Shown here piece by piece: positions 1-7,103 of a DNA stretch of 64,000 nucleotides. The stretch is from the NCBI GenBank assembly GCA_934539295.1, contig CAKTCN010000008.1, positions 1 to 64,000 on the forward strand, read 5' to 3'. How positions within the stretch are numbered: the stretch's first letter is position 1; each line of letters opens with the position of its first letter. This DNA comes from an uncultured Allosphingosinicella sp. Lineage in GTDB: Bacteria; Pseudomonadota; Alphaproteobacteria; Sphingomonadales; Sphingomonadaceae. A model generated the notes under the pieces. The model ran no database searches. It saw nothing but the letters and a program-made list of their open reading frames with translations, and was not told the origin of the DNA. The position numbers were made by a program, and so were the translations under genes.

Positions 1-391
1 GCGCCTCCGTGTAGCGCATCGCGGCGGGCGGATCGGGGTCCATCGAGCCGAAATTGCCCTGGCCGTCGATCAGCGGCACCCGCATGGACCAGTCCTGCGT
101 CATGCGCGCCAACGCATCGTAGATCGAGCTGTCGCCGTGCGGATGGTATTTACCCATCACGTCACCGACCAGGCGCGCGGACTTGCGATAGGGGCGCCCG
201 GCGACGAACCCGGCCTCGTGCGCGCCGTAGAGGATGCGCCGGTGCACCGGCTTCAACCCGTCGCGCACGTCGGGCAGGGCGCGCGCGACGATCACCGACA
301 TGGCATAGTCGAGGTAGGAGGTCTTCATCTCCTCGACGATGGAGATTGGGGAGATGTCGCTATTCTCGATGGTCGGCGGTGCGCTGGCCAA
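1..391 (-). CDS. gyrA: DNA gyrase subunit A, N-terminal part (runs off left edge)
   Basis: This is the 5' end of the gyrase A subunit, which cuts and rejoins DNA during negative supercoiling. The translation contains the conserved [19 protein letters not shown] stretch, then [11 protein letters not shown], then the quinolone-resistance region [15 protein letters not shown], in which the Ser and Asp equivalent to E. coli Ser83 and Asp87 are wild type. The catalytic tyrosine lies beyond the window. No ATG fits the expected N terminus. A TTG at 391-389 preceded by AGGAAG at suitable spacing is the best start and gives a leader of about 12 residues before the conserved core. About 130 codons are visible. 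Family assignment is certain; the TTG start is inferred. Confidence 0.96.
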   Translation of the reverse strand, partial: MASAPPTIENSDISPISIVEEMKTSYLDYAMSVIVARALPDVRDGLKPVHRRILYGAHEAGFVAGRPYRKSARLVGDVMGKYHPHGDSSIYDALARMTQDWSMRVPLIDGQGNFGSMDPDPPAAMRYTEA

Positions 392-483
392 TGTGTCTTC
401 CTGGCTTGGTCTGGTGAGGCGCCGAATGACGCCGATGTGAAAGGCGGGACGCTAGCGGATCAGAGGAACGAGCGCCACCCCGT

Positions 484-501
484 GCGCGTACACGTACGCG
501 C
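484..501. other. Perfect GC-rich palindrome between gyrA and yaaA
   Basis: GCGCGTAC, a 2-base centre and GTACGCGC form a perfect 8-bp inverted repeat. It sits just beyond the yaaA stop and about 95 bp upstream of the gyrA start. It could act as a transcription-ending hairpin for yaaA, though there is no T-run, or as an operator in the gyrA leader. The role is not determined. Confidence 0.4.
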
Positions 502-513
502 GCGTGCGAGGGT

Positions 514-1272
514 TTAGCGCCGTGTGAAACGCCAGCGGTCGTCATCGCTGCCGTCCGGATCGAATGCGTAGCCGTCGCTGTCGAAGCCTTTGATCGCCTC
601 CGGGTTGGACAGTCGGTGTTCGCAGATGTAGCGCGCCACCATGCCGCGCGCCCGCTTGGCAGCGAAGGTGTTGAACTTGAGGCCTTTCGGGCCGTCCTCG
701 CGAAAGTCGATCTCGATCACGCGCATGCCTTGCGGCAGATGCGAGGCGGCGGCCGTCCAATATTCCTTGGACGCCAGGTTGATGATGACGGGCGTGCCGG
801 ATGCTTCGGCATCCGCGGCCATCGTCGATGCGATCCGATCCTTCCAGTGCGCGTAGAGGTCCTTGGCCCGGCCCGGCGCCCAACGCGTGCCCATCTCCAG
901 CCGATAGGGTCGGATCGCGTCCAGCGGGCGCAGCAGGCCATAAAGCCCCGACAGCATCCGCAGGTGGTCCTGCGCGAATAGCACCGCATCCTCGTCCAGG
1001 CTGTGCACCTCGAACCCGGCATAGACGTCGCCGGCAAAGGCGTAGATGGCCGGCCGCTCCGGCTGCGCCTCGAACCCGCGGAAGCGATCCACATTGAGCT
1101 CCGCCAGGGCCGGCGAGATATGCATCAGCTCGCCGACCTTCTTCTTGGACAGCTTGGCGGCGCTTGCGGCCAGGGCATGCGCCTCGCCCTCGAAACGGGG
1201 GCGCGTGACGGGCAGGGCAGGGACGTCGCTCTTATAGTCGAGCGTCTTGGCAGGGGAGATCACGGCTAGCAT
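514..1272 (-). CDS. yaaA: Peroxide stress protein YaaA (UPF0246/DUF328)
   Basis: A 252-residue protein of full family length. The N terminus MLAVISPAKTLD and the middle stretch LSGLYGLLRPLDAIRPYRLEMGTRW are typical of YaaA. In E. coli YaaA limits oxidative DNA damage by lowering free intracellular iron under peroxide stress; it is cytoplasmic and binds DNA. It is encoded just upstream of gyrA on the same strand, with the palindrome at 484-501 between them, so read-through into gyrA is possible. The ATG at 1272 is the only start that keeps the conserved N terminus. Confidence 0.93.
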   Translation of the reverse strand: MLAVISPAKTLDYKSDVPALPVTRPRFEGEAHALAASAAKLSKKKVGELMHISPALAELNVDRFRGFEAQPERPAIYAFAGDVYAGFEVHSLDEDAVLFAQDHLRMLSGLYGLLRPLDAIRPYRLEMGTRWAPGRAKDLYAHWKDRIASTMAADAEASGTPVIINLASKEYWTAAASHLPQGMRVIEIDFREDGPKGLKFNTFAAKRARGMVARYICEHRLSNPEAIKGFDSDGYAFDPDGSDDDRWRFTRR

Positions 1273-1424
1273 CCCGCTCGGTTAGCCACCGCTCCGCGAC
1301 CCGTCAAACCGCCTCAATTCAAGGGATGTTCAGCGAGTTGCGCCTAGAAACCGCGCGGCTTCGCAGCTAGAAGCCCCGAGCGACAGACACTTGGCCTGCA
1401 GAGCCGGCCAATAGGAGGCAATCT

Positions 1425-2663
1425 ATGAAGTTCGTTTCCAAGTTCACCATGGCCGCAGTGCTTGCCCTTGGTGGACCGGCTCTCGTGACGGCCGTGCCGG
1501 CGATCGCGCAGAAGAAGGGCGAGGCGGCGCAGCCGGAGCTTCAGCTCAGCAAGGCGGAGCGTGATGCGCTGGCGCCGCTGCAGACCGCGTTCGACACCGC
1601 AAATTATCCCGCAGCGCTGCAGGCTGCCAACGCGGCCCGCAATGTCGTGACCGGCCCGGACGCGAAGCACTTCCTGGCGCAATATCTCTACCAGATCGGC
1701 GTCAAGTCCAACGACTATAAGGTGCAGGCGGAGGGGCTTGAACTGCTCGCCGCATCGCCCAAAACCCCACAGGCCGATATCGCCACGCTTCAGTCGCAGA
1801 TCGGCGTGATCGCCTTCAACTACCTGCGCGACTATCCGATGGCGGAGCGGGCGATGACCCGCAAGATCGAGCTCACCCCCAACGACGCGGAGGCGCTCAG
1901 CAATCTTGGCCGCGTTAAGCGTGAGCTGAAGAAGCCGCAGGAGGCGCTGCCGCTCTTCCGCCGTGCCATCCAGGCCCAGACCGCTGCGGGTCAGAAAGCG
2001 CCGGAGGCCTGGCACAAGCTTGCTCTCGACATTGCCTATACCGCCAAGTCGCCCGAGGCGATGGCGATCAGCCGCGATTGGGTCGCCGCCTATCCGACCG
2101 CCGCCAACTGGCGCGACGCGTTGCTGATCTACCGTGAGCTGGCCAAGCCCGACAACGATACGTCGATCGACGCCTATCGTCTGGCCCGCGCGTCCAAGGC
2201 GCTGGCAGGCGAGCGGGATTATATCCTCTACGCCGATGCCGTCGACAAGAAGGGCCTGCCGGCTGAAGCCAAGGCCGTTCTGGACGAGGGTTTCGCCACC
2301 CGCGTGCTGGATAGCAGCAAGGCTGACCTCAAGTCCTTCCAGACCGCGGCCGGCCGTCGTGCCAGCGAGGATCGGGCCTCGATCAATGCCGAGGCAACGA
2401 AGGCCCTGTCGGGCACGGGCACTTCCGCCCTCAAGATCGGCGACGCCCTTCTTGGCCATGGCGACTATGCCAAGGCCGCGGATCTTTACCGCGCCGCTAT
2501 CCAGAAGGGCGGGGTGGACGCGAACGTCGCCAATACCCGCCTCGGCATCGCGCTGGCCATGGCCGGCCGCAAGCCGGAGGCCGAAACCGCGTTCAAGGCG
2601 ATCACCGGTCCGCGCTCCGAACTCGCCAATTACTGGCTCGTCTGGCTGGCACAGCGCGCCTGA
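1425..2663 (+). CDS. Secreted tetratricopeptide-repeat protein
   Basis: A 412-residue protein with a Sec signal peptide (hydrophobic core in residues 8-24, probable cleavage after AIA near residue 28). Several TPR-like helical repeats follow, for example around residues 120-180 (DYPMAERAMTRKIELTPND, EALSNLGRVKRELKKPQEAL) and again near the C terminus (GDYAKAADLYRAAIQKGG). TPRs bind partner proteins, so a periplasmic scaffold or assembly role is plausible, but no specific function can be assigned. A strong AGGAGG lies 7 bases before the ATG. It is monocistronic and is followed by a good intrinsic terminator. Confidence 0.85.
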   Translation: MKFVSKFTMAAVLALGGPALVTAVPAIAQKKGEAAQPELQLSKAERDALAPLQTAFDTANYPAALQAANAARNVVTGPDAKHFLAQYLYQIGVKSNDYKVQAEGLELLAASPKTPQADIATLQSQIGVIAFNYLRDYPMAERAMTRKIELTPNDAEALSNLGRVKRELKKPQEALPLFRRAIQAQTAAGQKAPEAWHKLALDIAYTAKSPEAMAISRDWVAAYPTAANWRDALLIYRELAKPDNDTSIDAYRLARASKALAGERDYILYADAVDKKGLPAEAKAVLDEGFATRVLDSSKADLKSFQTAAGRRASEDRASINAEATKALSGTGTSALKIGDALLGHGDYAKAADLYRAAIQKGGVDANVANTRLGIALAMAGRKPEAETAFKAITGPRSELANYWLVWLAQRA

Positions 2664-2682
2664 CCTGTTGACTTGCGACGAA

Positions 2683-2711
2683 GGGCGTCCGCTGTCGCGG
2701 GCGCCCTTTTT
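2683..2711 (+). terminator. Intrinsic terminator of the TPR gene
   Basis: A 10-bp stem, GGGCGTCCGC against GCGGGCGCCC with one G:T pair, closes a TGTC loop. TTTTTC follows directly. It lies 20 bases after the stop codon of the TPR gene, a classic Rho-independent terminator. Confidence 0.85.
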
Positions 2712-2747
2712 CGTGTGCCCGGAACTCAACACTTCCCGCATCCCCGA

Positions 2748-2758
2748 TTAACCATTAG
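2748..2758 (+). promoter_or_regulatory. Possible CtrA half-site upstream of the PAS-HisKA gene
   Basis: TTAACCATTAG contains TTAACCAT, the strong half of the alphaproteobacterial CtrA motif (TTAA-N7-TTAA). It lies 27 bases before the preferred start at 2785. A full second half-site is not present, so this is suggestive only. Confidence 0.3.
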
Positions 2759-2784
2759 CGTGATCCCGAATGGCGGGGGAGGTC

Positions 2785-3471
2785 ATGCACAAACAAGAAG
2801 CAGCGCGGCTGCTCGACTCTTTGCGCGAGTCGATGCATTTGCTCACTTACCATGTGAGCAAAGCCTATCAGGGCACTGATAATGCGGGCGATCCGCCGCA
2901 TGGCAGACTGTCGCCAGCGGGCTTCGGCCACACGAACCGTGACGGTGCTCCCATCGGCATCGGCGTCTGCGCGGCAGACGGTTTTCGTTGGGAGAGCGAT
3001 GCCGGCGGGATGATCTGCTGGGTAGATGGCTTGCCGAGGGCTGCAGTCGTTGGTCGCAGCCTTGCAGAACTGGGGCTGGGCGATGTAGTTCGCTCACGAC
3101 AGATGTTCGGCGACGCGCAGGTGACATTTGCGGATGAGGGGATAGCGGCAGGCGGCTGGCGCATGTCCGGCACTCCCGTCTTCGACGATGTTTCCGGGCG
3201 CTTTCAGGGGTATAGGGGCGTGGCTTGCCGCGACATGCCGGTTGAGTGTCACTCGGGGCTGGAGACGCTGCCGCCCGACATGGTGCGCCAGTTTGTTCAC
3301 GAACTGCGCACGCCGCTCAACGCCATCATAGGTTTCGCGGACATGATAGACGGCCAGCATCTCGGCCCGGCCGAGCCCGCCCACCGCGCTAGAGCCGCGG
3401 CGATTGCCGACGAGGCGACAAAGATCCTCCGGGCCGTCGAGCAACTCGACCGCCACGCACGCGGCGAATAG
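2785..3471 (+). CDS. PAS/HisKA protein lacking the histidine-kinase ATPase domain
   Basis: A protein of about 228 residues. The middle (about residues 70-150) looks like a PAS-type sensor region. It is followed by a textbook HisKA dimerisation/phospho-acceptor helix, FVHELRTPLNAIIGFADMI, with the phospho-accepting His near residue 172. After about 50 more residues it stops; the N, G1 and G2 boxes of the HATPase domain are absent, and a tRNA gene begins 53 bases later. It may be phosphorylated in trans, act as a phosphotransfer or decoy protein, or be a decayed kinase. The ATG at 2785 has GGGGGAGG just upstream; an in-frame ATG at 2770 has no ribosome site. Confidence 0.75.
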   Translation: MHKQEAARLLDSLRESMHLLTYHVSKAYQGTDNAGDPPHGRLSPAGFGHTNRDGAPIGIGVCAADGFRWESDAGGMICWVDGLPRAAVVGRSLAELGLGDVVRSRQMFGDAQVTFADEGIAAGGWRMSGTPVFDDVSGRFQGYRGVACRDMPVECHSGLETLPPDMVRQFVHELRTPLNAIIGFADMIDGQHLGPAEPAHRARAAAIADEATKILRAVEQLDRHARGE

Positions 3472-3524
3472 CGAGGTAGCTTGCCAAGCCGCGCACGGCT
3501 CCGCTATCGCCGCCGGGCCGGTGA

Positions 3525-3599
3525 GGGCCTGTAGCTCAACGGTAGAGCCGGCCGCTCATAACGGCTAGGTTGGGGGTTCGAATCCCTCCGGGCCCACCA
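3525..3599 (+). tRNA. tRNA with CAU anticodon, probably tRNA-Ile2 (lysidine type)
   Basis: A full cloverleaf is visible. The acceptor GGGCCTG pairs with CGGGCCC, the D stem is GCTC/GAGC with a 7-base loop, the anticodon stem is GGCCG/CGGCT around CTCATAA, the T arm is present and CCA is encoded. The anticodon is CAU. The anticodon stem is not the GGG:CCC type of an initiator. A second CAU tRNA at 4443 resembles the elongator tRNA-Met of alphaproteobacteria more closely, so this one is probably the isoleucine isoacceptor whose C34 is changed to lysidine by TilS. The tRNA call is firm; the amino-acid identity is inferred. Confidence 0.9.
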
Positions 3600-3611
3600 T
3601 GCGTTTGAGCA

Positions 3612-3630
3612 AGCGTAGCGAAGCTACGCT
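3612..3630 (+). terminator. Hairpin downstream of the CAU tRNA
   Basis: AGCGTAGC, a GAA loop and GCTACGCT form a perfect 8-bp hairpin 13 bases after the tRNA CCA end. There is no T-run, so it may serve 3' processing or weak termination. The stem sequence resembles part of the REP-like repeats at 11516 and 35882. Confidence 0.45.
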
Positions 3631-3718
3631 CGACTCATGAACGCGTGCGGCCAGCCTCCCGGAGCGAGGACTGACGGCGCGGCTTTGCCGCGGCGCCCTA
3701 TCAATGATATCAATAAAG

Positions 3719-3796
<78 letters not shown>

Positions 3797-3858
3797 CGCT
3801 GGTGCGGACCCGAATAGCGAAGCCGTTCGCATCGCGCAACGCGCCGGGTGAAATCAAA

Positions 3859-4284
3859 TCAATCCAGTTGCCCGATGCCTTCGCAGCTATAATCAAAGGC
3901 GGCGAGGCCGGTCTCGAGATAGCCGGCCAGCAGCGGCATCTCCAGCAATTCGTCGATCGTGCTCTCGGGATCGGTGTCGCTCGCTTCGGCGAATGCATCA
4001 TCCCACTCGCTCGAATCGAACGTGCCGCGGCCGACCCAGGCCAGCGCCAGCGTCTCGGCCAATTGGTCGTCGGCGAGATCGTCGAGCAGCGCGCGAATCT
4101 CCTCCTCGACGCCCGAGTTCAGTTCGTCGTCCAGAACGGACAGCGCCTGATCTTCGCCCTCGTCGTCGAGATCGTCGACGTTGGAGGCGTCTTCGTCGGG
4201 ATCCTGGGCGGGCACCTGTGCCTCCAGCTCCTTGGCGCGCAGGATCAGCCGGCAATAGGTTTCGAGCGGCGTAAGCAGGTCCAT
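3859..4284 (-). CDS. DUF3775 domain protein
   Basis: A 141-residue acidic cytoplasmic protein. The N-terminal motif LETYCRLILRAKELE, the later LALAWVGRGTFDSSEWDDAFAEA and the C-terminal MPLLAGYLETGL match the pattern of the DUF3775 family, which is widespread in alphaproteobacteria and has no known function. Residues 25-60 form a very acidic linker rich in Asp and Glu. It stands alone between two tRNA genes (Pro and Met). The start ATG at 4284 is the only one that gives the family N terminus. Confidence 0.85.
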   Translation of the reverse strand: MDLLTPLETYCRLILRAKELEAQVPAQDPDEDASNVDDLDDEGEDQALSVLDDELNSGVEEEIRALLDDLADDQLAETLALAWVGRGTFDSSEWDDAFAEASDTDPESTIDELLEMPLLAGYLETGLAAFDYSCEGIGQLD

Positions 4285-4442
4285 GTCATCACTCTCCGTG
4301 GGCCCGACAGGGCCATTTGCTCCGTGAACGTGAAGAGTGGCGACGGGTTCCGGAAAGTCGGCGACTGGCTGTTGACCCGACGCGCGCGCCGTCTATATAG
4401 CGCCCTCGCACCGGCCGAAGGGCCGTCGTGACATGCCCTTGG

Positions 4443-4519
4443 GGCGGAGTAGCTCAGCTGGTTAGAGCAGCGGAATCATAATCCGCGTGTCGGGGGTTCA
4501 AGTCCCTCCTCCGCTACCA
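4443..4519 (+). tRNA. tRNA-Met (CAU), elongator type
   Basis: The cloverleaf has acceptor GGCGGAG paired with CTCCGCT (one G:T pair), D stem GCTC/GAGC, anticodon stem GCGGA/TCCGC around ATCATAA (anticodon CAU), a T arm with TTCAAGT, and an encoded CCA. The length is 77 nt. The anticodon stem lacks the three G:C pairs of an initiator, and the sequence matches the elongator tRNA-Met pattern of alphaproteobacteria. Confidence 0.92.
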
Positions 4520-4635
4520 ACAGCCGCACCGACAAGCCGCCAAATGTCGCGTCGTTCCAGCGTTCCACAAGCGTCAGAAGGTAGGGTTTCCTCTGCGCGC
4601 ACGCTTGCACCCTGTTCGAGCAGCGCTGAACTCAG

Positions 4636-4674
4636 GCAAAAGAAAGGCTCCGCGCCGGGTGCCGGCGGGAGCCT
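4636..4674 (-). terminator. Intrinsic terminator of the glycine-zipper lipoprotein gene
   Basis: On the minus strand an AGGCTCC/GGAGCCT stem continues, past one bulged base, into a CGCCGG/CCGGCG stem with a 3-base loop. A T-rich tract TTTCTTTTG follows. It lies 20 bases beyond the stop of the gene at 4695 and is a strong Rho-independent terminator. Confidence 0.85.
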
Positions 4675-4694
4675 CTCGTATCGGCTGAAACGGC

Positions 4695-4997
4695 TCAGCA
4701 GTCGCGGTCGTAATCGTATACGCGCCGGCCGTCGTTGACGTAATAGCAATTGCCGCGGTTGTCGCGCTGCCAGTTGCGGTTGTTCGTCACCGCGCCAACC
4801 ACGGCCCCTGCGACCGCACCGGCGGCGGCGCCCTCGACGGGGCTGACGCCGTCCACAACCGCGCCAACCGCCGCGCCGCCGGCTGCACCGATCGCAGCGC
4901 CCGTGCCGATCCGGCCAAGCTGGCGATCGTTGTCATAGCTGGAGCAGGCGCCGAGCGACACGCTCGCGGCCAGGATCATCATCGCGGATTTACGCAT
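4695..4997 (-). CDS. Small glycine-zipper lipoprotein
   Basis: A 100-residue precursor. The N terminus is a lipoprotein signal ending in the lipobox LGAC (Cys at residue 18). Residues 30-72 are a Gly/Ala-rich zipper with repeated GAAxGA and GAVxGAV patterns that forms a helical hairpin in or on a membrane. The C terminus is polar and Tyr/Asp-rich (YYVNDGRRVYDYDRDC). It belongs to the broad group of outer-membrane glycine-zipper proteins related to 17-kDa surface antigens and osmotic/envelope-stress lipoproteins. It is divergent from the EF-hand lipoprotein at 5165. Its exact role is unknown. Confidence 0.85.
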   Translation of the reverse strand: MRKSAMMILAASVSLGACSSYDNDRQLGRIGTGAAIGAAGGAAVGAVVDGVSPVEGAAAGAVAGAVVGAVTNNRNWQRDNRGNCYYVNDGRRVYDYDRDC

Positions 4998-5164
4998 ATA
5001 TCACCTCTTGATCGGATAAGCGGCGCAGCGGCGCCACGTGTCGGGGTGAACGGGGAGGGGGCCTCTTCGTTCCTCGTCCGGTCCGAGACACGGAACCAAC
5101 CGGCGTGCCGCCTCATTCCACTACCCGAACGTCCGCGCCGCGGCGATGCGAGAAGGGATGGATC

Positions 5165-5608
5165 ATGGGTCTGAGATGCATGTCGCTGCTGCTGGGTGGC
5201 GCCATGGTGCTGTGCGGATGCAGCGAAATCACCGATGGCTTTGGCCTCGGCAGCCGCGACGGCGTTGCGCAGCTTGCCGAATGGCGCTGCGGCAACACCG
5301 GGCCACTGGACCTCGATGCAGACGGCTATGTGCAGGCTGCCGAATGGGCGAGCTACTCACGTGCCGCCTACAGCGCCTGGGACGAGGATGTGAACGGCCG
5401 GGTCACCCGCGCTGAATTCGAACGTTGCTGGGGCGAAAGCGGCTTCTTCCCGGGTGCGCAGCCTGCCTCATGGGAGACGGCGTGGACCGCCTTCAACCCG
5501 GATGGCGACGATTATCTGGACTCGTACGAATTTTGGGGCACCGCAGTCTGGACGCGCCTCGACGCCAATCGCAACGGCATCGCGGATCCCGGAGAGTGGA
5601 CGTGGTAA
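5165..5608 (+). CDS. EF-hand-type lipoprotein
   Basis: From the ATG at 5165 (GAAGGGATGG upstream) the product is 147 residues. It has a hydrophobic N terminus and a Cys at the end of LCGC that could be a lipobox, near residue 19. Three or four calcium-binding loops are visible: [39 protein letters not shown] and [13 protein letters not shown], each with Asp/Asn at positions 1, 3 and 5 and an acidic residue at position 12. This is an extracytoplasmic EF-hand protein that probably binds calcium. A longer reading from 5105 would precede the signal peptide and is unlikely. Its function is unknown. Confidence 0.8.
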   Translation: MGLRCMSLLLGGAMVLCGCSEITDGFGLGSRDGVAQLAEWRCGNTGPLDLDADGYVQAAEWASYSRAAYSAWDEDVNGRVTRAEFERCWGESGFFPGAQPASWETAWTAFNPDGDDYLDSYEFWGTAVWTRLDANRNGIADPGEWTW

Positions 5609-5622
5609 GCCGCGGCTGAACA

Positions 5623-5646
5623 GCGACTTATCTGTTGATAAGTCGC
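5623..5646. terminator. Perfect 10-bp hairpin after the EF-hand gene
   Basis: GCGACTTATC, a TGTT loop and GATAAGTCGC form a perfect stem beginning 15 bases after the EF-hand gene stop and about 100 bases before trxB. There is no T-run. It is most likely a terminator or mRNA 3' stabiliser; an operator for trxB is possible. Confidence 0.5.
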
Positions 5647-5744
5647 GTGCCGGCGGGTTGATCGGGCTTTCCACATCCCGCCCGTGTTGGACCTTTGCCG
5701 CAACACTCCCTATCTCCGCTTGCACGTACGAAGCGGAGTTTTCG

Positions 5745-6725
5745 ATGCCTGCCACCCATAGTACTCGCATGTTGATCCTGGGCTCCGGGCCTGCCGGCCT
5801 GTCCGCCGCCATCTATGGCGCTCGTGCCGGAATGGCGCCGATCGTGGTGCAGGGCATGCAGCCGGGCGGGCAGCTCACCACCACCACCGACGTCGAAAAT
5901 TACCCGGGCTTCAAGGAGGTTATCCAGGGCCCCTGGCTGATGGAACAGATGCAGGCGCAGGCCGAGCATGTCGGCGCGCGGATGATGTGGGACCATATCA
6001 CGCAGGTCGACCTGTCGCAGCGCCCGTTCCGCCTGATCGGCGACGGCGGCACGATCTATTCGGGCGACGTGCTGGTGATCGCCACCGGTGCGCAGGCGCG
6101 CTGGCTCGGCCTACCGTCCGAAGAGCACATGAAGGGCAAGGGCGTGTCCGCCTGCGCCACCTGCGACGGCTTCTTCTACCGCGGCAGACGAGTGGCGGTG
6201 ATCGGCGGTGGCAATACCGCGGTCGAGGAGGCGCTCTACCTCACCAATCACAGCCATGATGTGACCCTGATCCACCGCCGCGACTCGCTGCGCGCCGAGC
6301 GGATCCTGCAGGAACGCCTGTTCGCCCATCCCAACATCAAGGTGCTGTGGAACCGCGAAGTCGCGCAGTTCGTGGCCGGCGGCGAGCCCGAGGGCTTGGT
6401 CGGCCTCGACCTCAGGAACACGCAGACGGGCGAGATCGAGCGGATCGATGTGGAGGGCGGCTTCGTCGCGATCGGCCACTCGCCCGCGACCTACCTGTTC
6501 CGTGGCCATCTGGACCTGGACGATGACGGCTATATCGCGGTCGACCCCGGCACCGCCCGCACCAGCGTCCCCGGCGTGTTCGCCTGCGGCGACGTGATGG
6601 ACAAGGTCTACCGCCAGGCCATCACCGCCGCCGGCACCGGCTGCATGGCCGCGCTCGATGCGGAGAAGTTCCTGGCCGAAGCGGATTTCGAGGCCGCCAC
6701 GCACAAGGTCGCGGTGAACGCGTAA
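5745..6725 (+). CDS. trxB: Thioredoxin-disulfide reductase
   Basis: A 326-residue flavoprotein of the low-molecular-weight thioredoxin reductase family, which passes electrons from NADPH through FAD and a redox disulfide to thioredoxin. Visible motifs are the FAD-binding [12 protein letters not shown] (about 11-22), the active-site pair CATC (about 137-140, in the usual ACATCDG setting), the NADPH-binding [12 protein letters not shown] (about 152-163) and the C-terminal FAD motif [21 protein letters not shown]. Start ATG 5745 is preceded by GCGGAG. A hairpin terminator follows, shared with the convergent ACP gene. Confidence 0.97.
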   Translation: MPATHSTRMLILGSGPAGLSAAIYGARAGMAPIVVQGMQPGGQLTTTTDVENYPGFKEVIQGPWLMEQMQAQAEHVGARMMWDHITQVDLSQRPFRLIGDGGTIYSGDVLVIATGAQARWLGLPSEEHMKGKGVSACATCDGFFYRGRRVAVIGGGNTAVEEALYLTNHSHDVTLIHRRDSLRAERILQERLFAHPNIKVLWNREVAQFVAGGEPEGLVGLDLRNTQTGEIERIDVEGGFVAIGHSPATYLFRGHLDLDDDGYIAVDPGTARTSVPGVFACGDVMDKVYRQAITAAGTGCMAALDAEKFLAEADFEAATHKVAVNA

Positions 6726-6733
6726 GGATCATC

Positions 6734-6757
6734 CCCTCTCCCGCTTGCGGGAGAGGG
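6734..6757. terminator. Bidirectional terminator between trxB and the ACP gene
   Basis: CCCTCTCCCGC and GCGGGAGAGGG form a perfect 11-bp stem separated by TT. It lies between two convergent genes (trxB stop 6725, ACP stop 6760). The core CTCCCGCTTGCGGGAG recurs at 46567-46588, so it is also a repeated element. Confidence 0.7.
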
Positions 6758-6759
6758 AG

Positions 6760-7038
6760 TTACCGCAGCGTCTTCGCCCGCGCGAAGGTCAGCAGATTTC
6801 CATAAGTCTCAAGCAGATCGGCATCGACCTCATGATCCTCTATGAGGATGCCGAGCCGCTCCTCCAGCTCGGTCAGCAGCCCCGCCACCGCCATCGAGTC
6901 GAACTCCGGAAGCGATCCGAACAGGGGCGTTGCTTCGGTGAACCCGTCCACCCGCGCGCGGTCGATCCCGAGCACGTCCGAAAGCGTCGCCCTCAGCGTA
7001 TCGTCAACCGCCTGTGCGTCGCTGCTGCTCACCGTCAC
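6760..7038 (-). CDS. Acyl carrier protein, exosortase-A-system type
   Basis: A small acidic helical carrier protein of about 92 residues. The phosphopantetheine attachment serine lies in FDSMAVAGLL (Ser about 48), preceded by the expected loop TPLFGSLPE. GTG at 7038 has AAAGGA at good spacing; an upstream TTG at 7053 gives five more residues. It is divergent, with about 65 bp between, from an AMP-ligase and a PLP decarboxylase. The same three families (carrier, ligase, decarboxylase) are found together in exosortase A/PEP-CTERM loci. It probably carries the acyl or aminoacyl group that those enzymes make. No exosortase gene is in this window. Confidence 0.85.
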   Translation of the reverse strand: MTVSSSDAQAVDDTLRATLSDVLGIDRARVDGFTEATPLFGSLPEFDSMAVAGLLTELEERLGILIEDHEVDADLLETYGNLLTFARAKTLR

Positions 7039-7103
7039 GGACCATCCTTTCAACTGATCGCCGCCGCCTAGCGGCTTCGCGCCGGCCGCGCTAGAGGCAG
7101 GCG

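Noticed and set aside
1344..2741. A 465-codon minus-strand frame opposite the TPR gene
   Set aside because: The plus-strand gene has a strong ribosome site, signal peptide and terminator; the antisense frame crosses that terminator.
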